From positions 1-58,186 of the forward strand of contig CALVDT010000003.1 in the NCBI GenBank assembly GCA_944326385.1: a stretch of 58,186 nt of DNA, given 5' to 3'. Origin of the DNA: an uncultured Bacteroidales bacterium. GTDB taxonomy: Bacteria > Bacteroidota > Bacteroidia > Bacteroidales > UBA932. Below are positions 6,698 through 15,011 of this stretch, piece by piece. The translations under genes were made by a program, and so were the position numbers. The notes below the pieces were generated by a model. It saw nothing but the letters and a program-made list of their open reading frames with translations, was not told the origin of the DNA and did not search any database. The stretch's first letter is position 1, and each line of letters begins with the position of its first letter.

Positions 6698-8281
6698 ATG
6701 ACAATGGACGCAGATCGTTTCATAAAACTATCAAGAGCAGGAGAAGGAATAACCATAGAGTATAAAACCTGTACGGAACAAATTTCTGAGTCCCTGTACG
6801 AGACTGTGTGTTCTTTTCTGAATCATAGTGGCGGACAGATTCTTGTTGGTGTTTGCAATAACGGAAAAATCATCGGCGTGAATCCTGAGAAGGCGGAAAC
6901 GCTTAAAGCAAACATCATCACTTCCATCAAAAATCCAGAACTATTCCTGCCGTGTCCATATATTACACCCCGGATAATCGACATTGAAGGCAAGTCAGTT
7001 ATTTATCTTGATATTCCATGTGGTCAATATGTATATCGCTATAAAGGAAGATACTGGGATAGAAACGGAGACGCAGATATAGACATTACCGACCAGCCAG
7101 AACTGATGCTGACTGTTTTCGAGCGTAAGAACCCGCACCTGTTCGAGGACCGGATAGTAAATGGAATGACAATGGCGCATCTTGACCATGATACGTTCCA
7201 GTTCTGCCGAAACATCCTTGCTGTAACGAAGCCAGGACATGCATGGTTGCAACTAAATGATGAAGGTGTTCTGATACATACTCGACTGGCAAAACGCGAT
7301 GCTGGCACAGGTGAGTTGAAACTGAAATATGCGGCTTTACTTCTGTTTGGGTCAGATGATGCGATTGCTGATTTTATACCACGCTATCGTTTTGAAGCGA
7401 TGTTCCACATGTGTACTTACGCACAATATAACGATGCGCGGCAATTTCCTAATCGCTATGATGATCGCAGGACAATGCGAAGCAATCTTATAAAAATTTA
7501 TAATGAATTGACGCAATTTACCGAACGATGGTTGCCTGATAAATTCTATTTGCCGACAGGCACAACACAGCGAGTTGATCTGCGATTGGAACTGTTTCGT
7601 GAGATTATTGCCAATTTATGTGTGCATACCGATTACAGTGCAGGATATGCCTGCTTTTATCATGTATTCAAAGACAGAGTGATTACCAAAAATCCCACAC
7701 GTCTGTTGCCCGAAATTCCAGAAGGGCGACTTACCCTTCAGCAATTAAGTAATTATACAAAGAATCCGCTTTTAGTCCGTGTATTTCATGAACTGTCGTG
7801 GGTGGAAGATATGGGCTCGGGAACTCGTAATATTCTGCGATATGCCCCGCTATATTATCCTGACTATAAGGTTGAAATCAACAGTGGCTCGCAATTTCTT
7901 TTCTCTATCACATATGCAAATGTGTCCCAAGAAAATGGAGAGAATGTCCCAAGAAACGAGGGAATGTCCCAAGAAAATGGAGAGAATGTCCCAAGAAATG
8001 AGGGAATGTCCCAAGAAAATGCGTCCGGATTCAACGATGATGACTTTAGCATATCGTTAACCGATACGACGAGACACACTAAGACGTCCATTAAAAGACA
8101 TAAACGACAGCAAGGCATTATTGGTCTTATCCGTCAAAATCCTGTGATAACGATAGAAGAAATGGCAGAACGGCTTGATGCCAATGAACGCACTATCAAA
8201 CGCGATATTGAAGAACTGAAGGCTGTTATTGAGCATGTAGGACCGACTAAAGGCGGCACATGGCGGATTATTAAAAAGTAG
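6698..8281 (+). CDS. AlbA_2/Schlafen-type ATP-binding protein with HTH domain
   Basis: A 527-residue protein of the COG2865 type (often called ATP-dependent helicase-like or transcriptional regulator). Residues about 12-125 form an AlbA_2 (Schlafen AAA_4) domain (ITIEYKT, SFLNHSGGQILVGV, DIPCGQYVYRYKGRYW). Residues about 290-410 resemble the GHKL-type HATPase_c_4 domain (LFREIIANLCVHTDY, WVEDMGSGTRNIL). A repetitive linker follows (MSQENGENVPRNEG, two copies plus a partial one), then a C-terminal winged-helix (ITIEEMAERLDANERTIKRDIEEL). The coding sequence is AT-richer than the flanking genes, as for many accessory genes of this class. Possible roles are transcription control or phage defence; neither can be decided here. 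The gene is monocistronic behind its own promoter. Confidence 0.9.
   Translation: MTMDADRFIKLSRAGEGITIEYKTCTEQISESLYETVCSFLNHSGGQILVGVCNNGKIIGVNPEKAETLKANIITSIKNPELFLPCPYITPRIIDIEGKSVIYLDIPCGQYVYRYKGRYWDRNGDADIDITDQPELMLTVFERKNPHLFEDRIVNGMTMAHLDHDTFQFCRNILAVTKPGHAWLQLNDEGVLIHTRLAKRDAGTGELKLKYAALLLFGSDDAIADFIPRYRFEAMFHMCTYAQYNDARQFPNRYDDRRTMRSNLIKIYNELTQFTERWLPDKFYLPTGTTQRVDLRLELFREIIANLCVHTDYSAGYACFYHVFKDRVITKNPTRLLPEIPEGRLTLQQLSNYTKNPLLVRVFHELSWVEDMGSGTRNILRYAPLYYPDYKVEINSGSQFLFSITYANVSQENGENVPRNEGMSQENGENVPRNEGMSQENASGFNDDDFSISLTDTTRHTKTSIKRHKRQQGIIGLIRQNPVITIEEMAERLDANERTIKRDIEELKAVIEHVGPTKGGTWRIIKK
7924..8021 (+). repeat. In-frame 42-bp tandem repeat in the AlbA_2 gene
   Basis: Two 42-bp units (7924-7965 and 7966-8007) and the start of a third. 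Each begins GTCCCAAG and is itself an imperfect duplication with internal GTCCCAAG at 7946 and 7988. Units differ at two or three bases. At 14 codons per unit, copy-number changes would lengthen or shorten the linker without breaking the frame. Confidence 0.9.
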
Positions 8282-8343
8282 GATTTCATGACATGGTAAT
8301 CCGGACAGGCTAAAAGAACAAACAGATTCTAATACGATTGATT

Positions 8344-9276
8344 ATGACAATAGAAACTCCCGGGAACTTCTGGAAAGATTATGAACTCGTAGATTCGGGC
8401 AATTTTGAAAAATTGGAAAGGTTCGGACGCTATTATATGGCCAGGCCCGAGCCGAAGGCACTGTGGGACAAAACTCTTTCCGACTCCGACTGGGAAAAAA
8501 TGCTGAATGTCAGATTCAAACCGGGAGCAGGATTCGGCAAAGCCGGAAAAGAGGACAGCGGCACCTGGGACAAACGCAGGAAGATGGATGACCAGTGGGT
8601 GATAGACTATCACGGGGCACAGAAAGGCCTGGATATTTCGCTCCGTCTCGGACTTACCGCCTTCAAGCACGTAGGTGTCTTTCCCGAACAGGCTCCGAAC
8701 TGGGAATATATATTCCGGAACACTTCGGAACTGGTATCGAAGGCTGCAGCAGAAGGCCTTGCCAAGCCCAAGGTGCTTAATCTCTTTGCCTACACCGGAG
8801 CTGCTTCGCTTGCCGCAAAGGCTGCAGGAGCGGATGTGACCCATCTCGACTCGGTCCGCCAGGTAGTCACCTGGGCACGGAACAACATGGAACTCAGCCG
8901 TCTCGAGAACATAAGATGGGTCGTGGAGGACGCCCTGAAATTCGCCAGACGGGAAGCCCGGAGAGGAAATGTCTACCAGGGAATCATCCTGGATCCGCCG
9001 GCATACGGACATGGGCCAGACGGAGAGAAATGGAAACTTGACGAATGTCTTTACGACATCATGAAATGCGTGGCATCAATACTAGCTCCTAAAGACAGTT
9101 TCATGGTCCTGAACCTGTATTCAAACGGATACTCGGCAGTGCTCGGCGAGACTGTGGTCAGACAAGCGTTCGGTCTCCCGTCCGATGTACCAGGCCTTGA
9201 ATGCGGAGAACTTGTCCTGCAGGACGGTTTCGGCAAGAATTTACCTTTGAGCATTTTCGTCAGACTGAGACGATGA
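8344..9276 (+). CDS. Class I SAM-dependent methyltransferase, RlmI-like
   Basis: A 310-residue methyltransferase of the RlmI/YccW type, which usually methylates a cytosine or related base of 23S rRNA. The SAM-binding motif I is LNLFAYTGAASLA (about residues 144-156), motif II is THLDSV, and the catalytic motif is ILDPPAYGHGP, matching DPPxYG of RNA methyltransferases. The N-terminal PUA domain of E. coli RlmI is absent or strongly diverged, so the RNA target cannot be fixed. I chose ATG at 8344 rather than an in-frame TTG at 8338 because the ATG leads directly into the conserved part. It is transcribed toward the convergent tRNA-Ala gene. Confidence 0.85.
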   Translation: MTIETPGNFWKDYELVDSGNFEKLERFGRYYMARPEPKALWDKTLSDSDWEKMLNVRFKPGAGFGKAGKEDSGTWDKRRKMDDQWVIDYHGAQKGLDISLRLGLTAFKHVGVFPEQAPNWEYIFRNTSELVSKAAAEGLAKPKVLNLFAYTGAASLAAKAAGADVTHLDSVRQVVTWARNNMELSRLENIRWVVEDALKFARREARRGNVYQGIILDPPAYGHGPDGEKWKLDECLYDIMKCVASILAPKDSFMVLNLYSNGYSAVLGETVVRQAFGLPSDVPGLECGELVLQDGFGKNLPLSIFVRLRR

Positions 9277-9327
9277 GGGTAACTCAAAAGTGTGCTTTAT
9301 TTCGCCTTTTGACCCACCCCTTTTTTG

Positions 9328-9401
<74 letters not shown>

Positions 9402-9404
9402 AAA

Positions 9405-9446
9405 TTTGCAGTCCTTCGCGACATGACGGTCACTTCGGACTGCAAA
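9405..9446. repeat. 10-bp perfect inverted repeat between tRNA-Ala and its promoter
   Basis: TTTGCAGTCC (9405-9414) and GGACTGCAAA (9437-9446) are perfect inverted copies around a 22-base centre. The right arm overlaps the -7 box of the tRNA promoter and the expected start of transcription, so the arrangement looks more like a DNA site than an RNA hairpin. Confidence 0.7.
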
Positions 9447-9473
9447 AATAACAGTTTTATTCTAATTTTCAAA
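9443..9473 (-). promoter_or_regulatory. Promoter of tRNA-Ala
   Basis: Minus-strand TTTG (9470-9473), a 19-base spacer and TATTTTTG (9443-9450) followed by C: full match to the Bacteroidota consensus. The -33 box lies within the last codons of the GT117 gene. Confidence 0.75.
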
Positions 9474-12400
9474 TTCTGCAGACATTTCTCCTGTCGGATC
9501 GATAAGTTTTGTCATCCTTTCATTCAATGCATCTGCAAGAGCATCATCTCCATTGGCGGCATAAACATACTGCAGATTCTGGACATAAGTGAAGACATTG
9601 TTGAAATCCTCATCCCTGTAGTCATAGAACGAAAGGAAGAAATCCGCTGAAACCATCAGCTCATCAGCGAACCTCGCCGCCAGTTCCCTGGCCTTGTCCC
9701 CCTGACCCAGATCATAATACAGCGAAATCATCCGCAGCACCATATATTCGTTGCTGAACCCGAGGAAAGTCATGTCCAGAGGGAAATTGTACTCAGGCAC
9801 ATTCTCCCGGCACATTTCCAGCATCTCCAGCGCCCTGTCATTCCTGCCGTCCTCCATCGTCTTCTCTGCAGCATTCAGGAAAAGATTCCGCTGCGACATT
9901 ACACCGCAGAAAGTGTACAGGTTCTGGTAATCCACATAATAATCATCCCTCTTCAGGGAATTCCAGCTGAAGACTTCCTTCATCTTGCGATAAAGATCCT
10001 CAGTGTCGGTAAGCCCGACTTCAGAACTGCTCATAGGACCTTTTATCGGCACGAACTTGTATGAAAATCCCTCATACATCAGATAACTCTTCTGTCCGAT
10101 GTCAAGATCACCTCCCATGCTCAGCATGTTTATCGGCCTGTCCCATTCATAATTGGAAAGCAGGTCGAGAAGGAAAAGCTCAGGCTTGGTGATGAATGTC
10201 TTGCTTGACGGCATCTCAAGGACGATCTCATCCGGGATCATGTCGGCGTATTTCTCATCGAGAATCCCGTATTTCAAGACATTCTCCTTGTTTACCGGAA
10301 TGCTTATCTTCCTGGACATGATATAGTCCACCAGTTTGCCGCTTGTGAGCTCCACCTTTGCCTTCGGATGCCTGAACACCCTCATCACATCCTTTATTGA
10401 AATGACAGTGTCCCTCACATCGTATATGAACACCAGTTCATTCGTCCCGTACAGATACTGGTCCAGTCCTACGGTCAACGGAAGCGGGGCGGATTCGTTG
10501 CAGGCATATTTCATCTGGTCGATATGCCAGTCGGTACCGAGAAGCGAAGTATTGCATATCCTGACATCCGTCCTCACGTTCTCGACTTCCTGTGCATACC
10601 AGAGAGGGAATGTATCATTGTCCCCGTGCGTGATGAGAATACCGTTCTCACCTACTGAATTCAGATAATTCCGCGCCATCTCCACAGCCGTGTAACGATG
10701 GCTTCTGTCGTGGTCATCCCAGTTCTGCTGCGCCATGAGAGCCGGCACTCCGAGACAGAGCAGGGAAACAACCGAAGCTGCAGCAACGCATATCTCCCCG
10801 GACTTCCGTTCACGGATCATGTCCTCGATCAGGGAATAAAGTGCAAGCACAGCCAGTCCTGCCCAGATAGAGAACGCATAGAAGGAGCCGGCATATGCAT
10901 AATCCCTCTCGCGCACCTGATAAGGAGGCTGGTTCAGATATATCACAATGGCGATTCCTGTCATGAAGAACAGCAGGAAAGTCAGCCATGTCCCGCGCTT
11001 GTCACGTGAAAACTGGAAAAACAGTCCGATAAGGCCGAGCAGGAGAGGCAGCATGAAATAATGGTTCTTGCCCTTGTTATGCTTCAGATAATCCGGGGCA
11101 TCGCTCTGGTCACCGAGACGGGCCTTGTCGATGAACCCGATCCCGCTCTCCCAGTTCCCGGCGAATATCTCACCAGGAGACGGGCTGTGTATATCATTCT
11201 GACGGCCTGCGAAATTCCACATGAAATATCGCCAGTACATCCAGTTCAGCTGATAGTCGAAGAAAAAGCCGAGATTTGTCCAGAAGGTCGGCTTCAGGTG
11301 CTCCGCCCCCTGTACAGGCTTGCCTTTCCCGTCCATATAGGATTCGTAGAAATCTATGTACCTCTGGTCTCCGCCGGCCCACATCCTTGGAAAGAGCATC
11401 TTTCCTTCTGCCGGATATTTCAGTTCGCCCGGACCGTCTGCATGAACATACTTTCCATTGAGCGGCGCCCAGTATTTCGGTGTCACGATCTCGTACGGAG
11501 CATCGAAATATTGTCCGTAGATTATAGGATTCGACCCATATTGCTCCCTGCCGAGGTATCTTATAAGGGTGAAAGGATTGTCAGGCTGGTACTCGTTCGT
11601 AGGAGTCTTGGCGGCGGATCTGATGATGACCACCGAAAAGACGGAAAAGCCGATGACAATCACAGTGAAGCACAGCAGTATCGTATTGGCCGCAACAGCC
11701 TGTTTCTTCATCGTATGGAACAGCCCCCAGAAGCATGCCGCCAGAAGCACGATCATGAAGAAAGCGGCGCCGGTATTGAACGGAAGGCCGAGCACGTTCA
11801 CGAAGAAAAGGTCGGTGTATGCAGCGAGTTTCGGCAGATAAGGTATGATACCGAACAGGATAACGGCAAGTATGACGGCCGAGATGGCGAATATCTTGAC
11901 ATACTCCCGGAAGGAATAATGCCCCGATTCCCTTTTCCTGTAATAGAACATGAAGACGAGTGCCGGTATAGTAAGCAGGTTCAGAAGGTGCACGCCTATG
12001 GAAAGTCCCATGAGGAATGATATCAGGACAATCCATCTGTTCGCGTACGGGGAATCGGCCTGCTCATACCACCTCGTCATCGCCCAGAATACTATCGCAG
12101 TAAACAGCGAAGACATCGCATAGACCTCGCCTTCGACGGCTGAAAACCAGAAAGTGTCCGAAAAACAGTAAATCAGGGAACCCACAATGCCGGAACCGTA
12201 AATCGCAATGGCCTGCGGCAGCGTATACCGCTCTTCGGCATCCGGCTTCACCAGCCTCTTCGCCAGGAATACGATGGTAAGATAAAGGAAGAATATGGTC
12301 AGGGCCGAGCACAATGCACTCATGACATTCACTGCCACGGCTGCATGCATGTTGTCCCCGAACATCGTAAAGAAGCGTGCAATCAACTGGAACACAGGGT

Positions 12401-12566
12401 TTCCGGGAGGGTGTCCCACTTCAAGTTTATATGATGAAGCTATGAATTCTCCGCAGTCCCAGAATGATGCCGTCGGCTCTATCGTCATCAGATACGTGAC
12501 GGCAGACACCACCAGCACGAAGAGAGCGGAAATCCTGTTCCAGAGAGTAAATTTCCTGTTATCCAT
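9462..12566 (-). CDS. DUF2723 (GT117) multi-pass membrane glycosyltransferase-like protein
   Basis: A 1034-residue protein with about ten to twelve hydrophobic segments in the first 620 residues, then a long soluble C-terminal half. The N-terminal part carries the DUF2723 signature FWDCGEFIASSYKLEVGHPPGNP at about 36-58, with the acidic DCGE pair in the first extracytoplasmic loop as in C-type glycosyltransferases and eukaryotic TMEM260. The family is classed as GT117 and in Bacteroidota is believed to take part in protein O-glycosylation; I recall this and cannot check it. The soluble part includes THGDNDTFPLWYAQEVE and ends in helical repeat-like sequence. Start ATG at 12564-12566 is about 27 bases from its -7 box. 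Confidence 0.88.
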   Translation of the reverse strand: MDNRKFTLWNRISALFVLVVSAVTYLMTIEPTASFWDCGEFIASSYKLEVGHPPGNPVFQLIARFFTMFGDNMHAAVAVNVMSALCSALTIFFLYLTIVFLAKRLVKPDAEERYTLPQAIAIYGSGIVGSLIYCFSDTFWFSAVEGEVYAMSSLFTAIVFWAMTRWYEQADSPYANRWIVLISFLMGLSIGVHLLNLLTIPALVFMFYYRKRESGHYSFREYVKIFAISAVILAVILFGIIPYLPKLAAYTDLFFVNVLGLPFNTGAAFFMIVLLAACFWGLFHTMKKQAVAANTILLCFTVIVIGFSVFSVVIIRSAAKTPTNEYQPDNPFTLIRYLGREQYGSNPIIYGQYFDAPYEIVTPKYWAPLNGKYVHADGPGELKYPAEGKMLFPRMWAGGDQRYIDFYESYMDGKGKPVQGAEHLKPTFWTNLGFFFDYQLNWMYWRYFMWNFAGRQNDIHSPSPGEIFAGNWESGIGFIDKARLGDQSDAPDYLKHNKGKNHYFMLPLLLGLIGLFFQFSRDKRGTWLTFLLFFMTGIAIVIYLNQPPYQVRERDYAYAGSFYAFSIWAGLAVLALYSLIEDMIRERKSGEICVAAASVVSLLCLGVPALMAQQNWDDHDRSHRYTAVEMARNYLNSVGENGILITHGDNDTFPLWYAQEVENVRTDVRICNTSLLGTDWHIDQMKYACNESAPLPLTVGLDQYLYGTNELVFIYDVRDTVISIKDVMRVFRHPKAKVELTSGKLVDYIMSRKISIPVNKENVLKYGILDEKYADMIPDEIVLEMPSSKTFITKPELFLLDLLSNYEWDRPINMLSMGGDLDIGQKSYLMYEGFSYKFVPIKGPMSSSEVGLTDTEDLYRKMKEVFSWNSLKRDDYYVDYQNLYTFCGVMSQRNLFLNAAEKTMEDGRNDRALEMLEMCRENVPEYNFPLDMTFLGFSNEYMVLRMISLYYDLGQGDKARELAARFADELMVSADFFLSFYDYRDEDFNNVFTYVQNLQYVYAANGDDALADALNERMTKLIDPTGEMSAEFEN

Positions 12567-12593
12567 CAGTCTTATCTTTTCTGTTCAAATCTG

Positions 12594-12626
12594 CAAAGAT
12601 AGTGAGAGATTCCTTATATTTGCAAA
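12594..12626 (-). promoter_or_regulatory. Promoter of the GT117 gene
   Basis: Minus-strand TTTG (12623-12626), a 21-base spacer and TATCTTTG (12594-12601) followed by C. It interlocks with the divergent promoter of the SUI1 gene: its -33 box abuts the -7 box of the other. Confidence 0.75.
12615..12623 (+). promoter_or_regulatory. -7 box of the SUI1/hemD/rnpA operon
   Basis: TATATTTG (12615-12622) followed by C, 16 bases before the ATG at 12639. A -33 box is only weakly matched (TCTG at 12590-12593, spacer 21). The short leader leaves no room for a riboswitch. Confidence 0.65.
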
Positions 12627-12638
12627 AATTTTCCGACT

Positions 12639-12983
12639 ATGGCAGACAACGACTGGAAAAAACGTCTCGGTGTGGTGTACTCCACCGATCCGGACTTCAG
12701 ATACGAAGAGGAAAAGCCAGTGGAAGAAGAGACTCTTCCGCCGGCCTCCCAGAGACTCTCGGTATCCCTTGACAAAAGGAACCGAGGCGGCAAGCAGGTC
12801 ACGCTCGTCTCCGGTTTCAGGGGTACCCGGGACGATCTTGCCGAGCTTGGCAGAAAACTGAAGATCAAATGCGGGGTAGGCGGAAGCGCCAAGGACGGGG
12901 AAATCACCATACAGGGGGATTTCAGGGACAAGGTCACCGCCATCCTCAGCCAGATGGGGTATAAAGTCAGAAGGATCAATTGA
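12639..12983 (+). CDS. SUI1/eIF1-family translation factor (YciH-like)
   Basis: A 114-residue protein. Residues 38-112 form the SUI1 fold: LSVSLDKRNRGGKQVTLVSGF, DLAELGRKLKIKCGVGGSAKDGEITIQGDFRDKV, ending in MGYKVRRIN. The basic loop and the GVGGSAKDG turn are the conserved eIF1 elements. In bacteria the role is thought to be in start-site fidelity or ribosome binding, but it is not firmly settled. The first 35 residues are charged and probably disordered. It is the first gene of a plus-strand operon; the DUF4271 gene follows after 3 bases. Confidence 0.93.
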   Translation: MADNDWKKRLGVVYSTDPDFRYEEEKPVEEETLPPASQRLSVSLDKRNRGGKQVTLVSGFRGTRDDLAELGRKLKIKCGVGGSAKDGEITIQGDFRDKVTAILSQMGYKVRRIN

Positions 12984-12986
12984 CCG

Positions 12987-13616
12987 ATGATGACTTTCAC
13001 AGGAACCGTTGCCGCCATCTGCACCGTAGCAGGGATACTCCTCCTTCGGAATATCGTCGACATACTGCCATCGCTCGCAGGCTGCCTGCTGAGATGGAAA
13101 GAGTGCATGAATCTCGAAGACAGCACAAAACTGAGCCAGAACAGGGATATCGTAGCCGTCTTCCTGATTGTCCCGTTCTGTCTGGTCGTCACAGAATACC
13201 GCCTGTACAATCCTGAGTTCCTGCAAGGACTGGATTCTGCGGCCGCCTATCCGGCAGCCTTTCTCGGGATATTCATAGTGTATCTGCTGCTCAGGATAGC
13301 GTGCCGTATATTCCTCCGGTCTTCCAGGATGAACGGGAAAACCGGCACGGCAGCCGCAAAGACAGCCTGCAGCTATTTCTGCATTCTGGTCACGACACTT
13401 CTCTGTACTGCAGGAATATGTTCTTTTTCAGGAGTTTCCGCACACACGACCCGACTTGTCCTGTTATATCTGTCCTTGGGGGTGTACCTGCTTTACCTGC
13501 TCAGGAAATTTCAAATTTTCAAGAACTATTGCTCTTTTTTTACGGCATTTTTGTATCTTTGCGCCTCGGAAATCTTGCCGACCGGGATTCTGGCTCTTTC
13601 GGCAGTGTTTTTATGA
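12987..13616 (+). CDS. DUF4271 membrane protein
   Basis: A 209-residue integral membrane protein with about six hydrophobic helices (for example residues 5-30, 55-70, 85-107, 128-150, 158-172 and 182-207). Length and topology fit DUF4271, a Bacteroidota-specific family nearly always found just before the uroporphyrinogen-III synthase-like gene, as here. Function is unknown. The stop TGA (13614-13616) is one base before the ATG of the next gene, so the two are probably translationally coupled. Two methionines start the protein; I kept the first, 3 bases after the previous stop. Confidence 0.85.
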   Translation: MMTFTGTVAAICTVAGILLLRNIVDILPSLAGCLLRWKECMNLEDSTKLSQNRDIVAVFLIVPFCLVVTEYRLYNPEFLQGLDSAAAYPAAFLGIFIVYLLLRIACRIFLRSSRMNGKTGTAAAKTACSYFCILVTTLLCTAGICSFSGVSAHTTRLVLLYLSLGVYLLYLLRKFQIFKNYCSFFTAFLYLCASEILPTGILALSAVFL

Positions 13617-13617
13617 T

Positions 13618-14358
13618 ATGACAGTAAGGAATATTCTTATTTCACAGCAGCCGCCAAAAGCGAATTCTCCGTATTCGGACATTACTGCGAAATATGGAGT
13701 GAATTTTGATTTTGTCCCCTTCTTTTCCATTGAACCCATATCTTCAAGGGAGTTCAGGACGCAGAGGGTAAACATACTCGACTATACAGCCATCGTATTC
13801 TCCGCGAGATCGACCATCGATGCATTTTTCCAGCTATGCAACGAGCTGAGAGTCAAGATTCCGGAGACGATGAAATATTTCTGCACCACTGAAGCCGTGG
13901 CCATGTACCTGCAGAAGCATATCGTATACAGGAAAAGGAAGATCTTCTTCGGTGACGGCTCGTCCGCATCGCTCATCACCCAGATCGGGACAAAACACAA
14001 AGGGGAGAAATTCCTTATCGCCACATCCGACTCCACAAACAACGACATCACAAGGACATTCGAGGCGGAAGGGCTTGATTTCAAGAGTGCCATTTTCGTG
14101 AAATCGGTCTCGAAGGATCTCAAAAGCATATCTCCGGAGAACTACGACATGATAGTCCTCTACAATCCGTCCGATGTCAAATCCCTGTATGAGAATTTCC
14201 CTGGTTTCCAGCAAGGGGATATCAGACTGGTCTCCTACGGGAAATCAGTGGTCAAGGCCATGAATGATGCAGGGCTGAAAATCGAGATTTCAGCTCCGAC
14301 AGCCACTGCACCTTCTGTAGCAAAAGCCATAGAGATCTATCTGGAAAACCACAGATAG
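13618..14358 (+). CDS. hemD: Uroporphyrinogen-III synthase family protein
   Basis: A 246-residue HemD-fold protein. It begins VRNILISQQPPKANSPY, has YTAIVFSARSTIDAFF (domain 1), then TTEAVAMYLQKH and a second Rossmann-like half (KHKGEKFLIATSD, YDMIVLYNPSDVKSLYENFP, SYGKSVVKAMNDAG). These match the HemD signatures for closing the tetrapyrrole ring of hydroxymethylbilane. No other haem or corrin gene is nearby, and many gut Bacteroidales keep this gene while lacking a full haem pathway, so its real task may differ. The start ATG at 13618 is supported by the one-base gap to DUF4271; a longer upstream extension in frame would run through the DUF4271 gene and is rejected. Confidence 0.85.
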   Translation: MTVRNILISQQPPKANSPYSDITAKYGVNFDFVPFFSIEPISSREFRTQRVNILDYTAIVFSARSTIDAFFQLCNELRVKIPETMKYFCTTEAVAMYLQKHIVYRKRKIFFGDGSSASLITQIGTKHKGEKFLIATSDSTNNDITRTFEAEGLDFKSAIFVKSVSKDLKSISPENYDMIVLYNPSDVKSLYENFPGFQQGDIRLVSYGKSVVKAMNDAGLKIEISAPTATAPSVAKAIEIYLENHR

Positions 14359-14742
14359 ATGGGGACCGGACCGTCACGCTTCGGCTTGCCTAAAGATGAA
14401 CGGCTGCACGGCAGGAAAGACATCGCAGAACTTCTTGCAAAAGGGAGATTCCGCGTCTGCAGGAGCATGAAGTACTGTGTCAGGAAAGGTAATTCTCTCC
14501 CGTACAGCAGAATCATGGTTTCGGTTTCAAAGCGGCTGTTCAAAAGGGCGGTGAAACGGAATCTCCTGAAAAGGAGGATACGGGAAAGCTACCGGCTGCA
14601 GAAACACAGGCTTCCTGAAGGGAACGGGATGGACATCCTGTTTGTCTACAACACCAGGGAGATTCTGGACAGCAAGGAAATATACAGTACCGTAGGACAG
14701 ATTCTGAAAGAGATATCATCGGATGGATCGGGGAAAAATTAA
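14359..14742 (+). CDS. rnpA: Ribonuclease P protein component
   Basis: The 127-residue basic protein cofactor of RNase P, which helps the catalytic RNA remove 5' leaders from precursor tRNAs. The signature is [19 protein letters not shown] at about residues 68-86, preceded by [12 protein letters not shown], and the N terminus has the expected [15 protein letters not shown]. The ATG directly abuts the hemD-like stop. The 3' end overlaps yidD by 20 bases, the usual arrangement. The ribosomal protein gene rpmH, which precedes rnpA in most other phyla, is absent, as is normal for Bacteroidota. Confidence 0.96.
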   Translation: MGTGPSRFGLPKDERLHGRKDIAELLAKGRFRVCRSMKYCVRKGNSLPYSRIMVSVSKRLFKRAVKRNLLKRRIRESYRLQKHRLPEGNGMDILFVYNTREILDSKEIYSTVGQILKEISSDGSGKN

Positions 14743-14971
14743 AGATACCGTAAGGAAAATCGCCATATTTCCTTTTATCTTCCTGATAATGTTCTACAGG
14801 AAATGCATTTCGCCGTTCACTCCGCCATCATGCAGATTCACACCCACATGCTCCCAATATGCACTGGAGGCATTCAGGAAACACGGCCCGTTCAAAGGGC
14901 TCTACCTGACTGTCCGGAGACTGCTCAGATGCCACCCGTGGGGCGGCAGCGGGTATGACCCTGTTCCTTAA
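14723..14971 (+). CDS. yidD: Membrane protein insertion efficiency factor YidD
   Basis: A small 82-residue membrane-associated protein that assists YidC in inserting inner-membrane proteins. It shows the family signature [32 protein letters not shown] and ends GGSGYDPVP; the three cysteines near residues 29, 39 and 45 and the final GYDPV motif are standard. An amphipathic N-terminal helix ([15 protein letters not shown]) provides membrane contact. It overlaps rnpA by 20 bases in another frame, which suggests coupled translation. Confidence 0.95.
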   Translation: MDRGKIKDTVRKIAIFPFIFLIMFYRKCISPFTPPSCRFTPTCSQYALEAFRKHGPFKGLYLTVRRLLRCHPWGGSGYDPVP

Positions 14972-14973
14972 AA

Positions 14974-14996
14974 CATGAATCCGTCGAACTGACGTC
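14974..14996 (+). promoter_or_regulatory. Leader motif copy 1, upstream of menG
   Basis: A 23-base motif whose core is CGTCGAACTGACG, able to form a 4-bp CGTC/GACG stem with loop GAACT. The same sequence, in sense orientation, stands before asd (28312-28334) and metY (29873-29894). It begins 3 bases after the yidD stop and ends 15 bases before the menG ATG. Confidence 0.6.
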
Positions 14997-15011
14997 AAAT
15001 TACTACCGGAC

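Noticed and set aside
11061-12020. 319-codon open frame antisense to the GT117 gene
   Set aside because: It is the complement of a well-supported gene, is Arg/His/Glu-rich as expected for an antisense shadow, and lacks a promoter.
13456-13617. In-frame upstream extension of the hemD-like gene
   Set aside because: It runs through the DUF4271 gene in another frame, is Cys/Phe-rich nonsense, and ATG 13618 gives the usual length.
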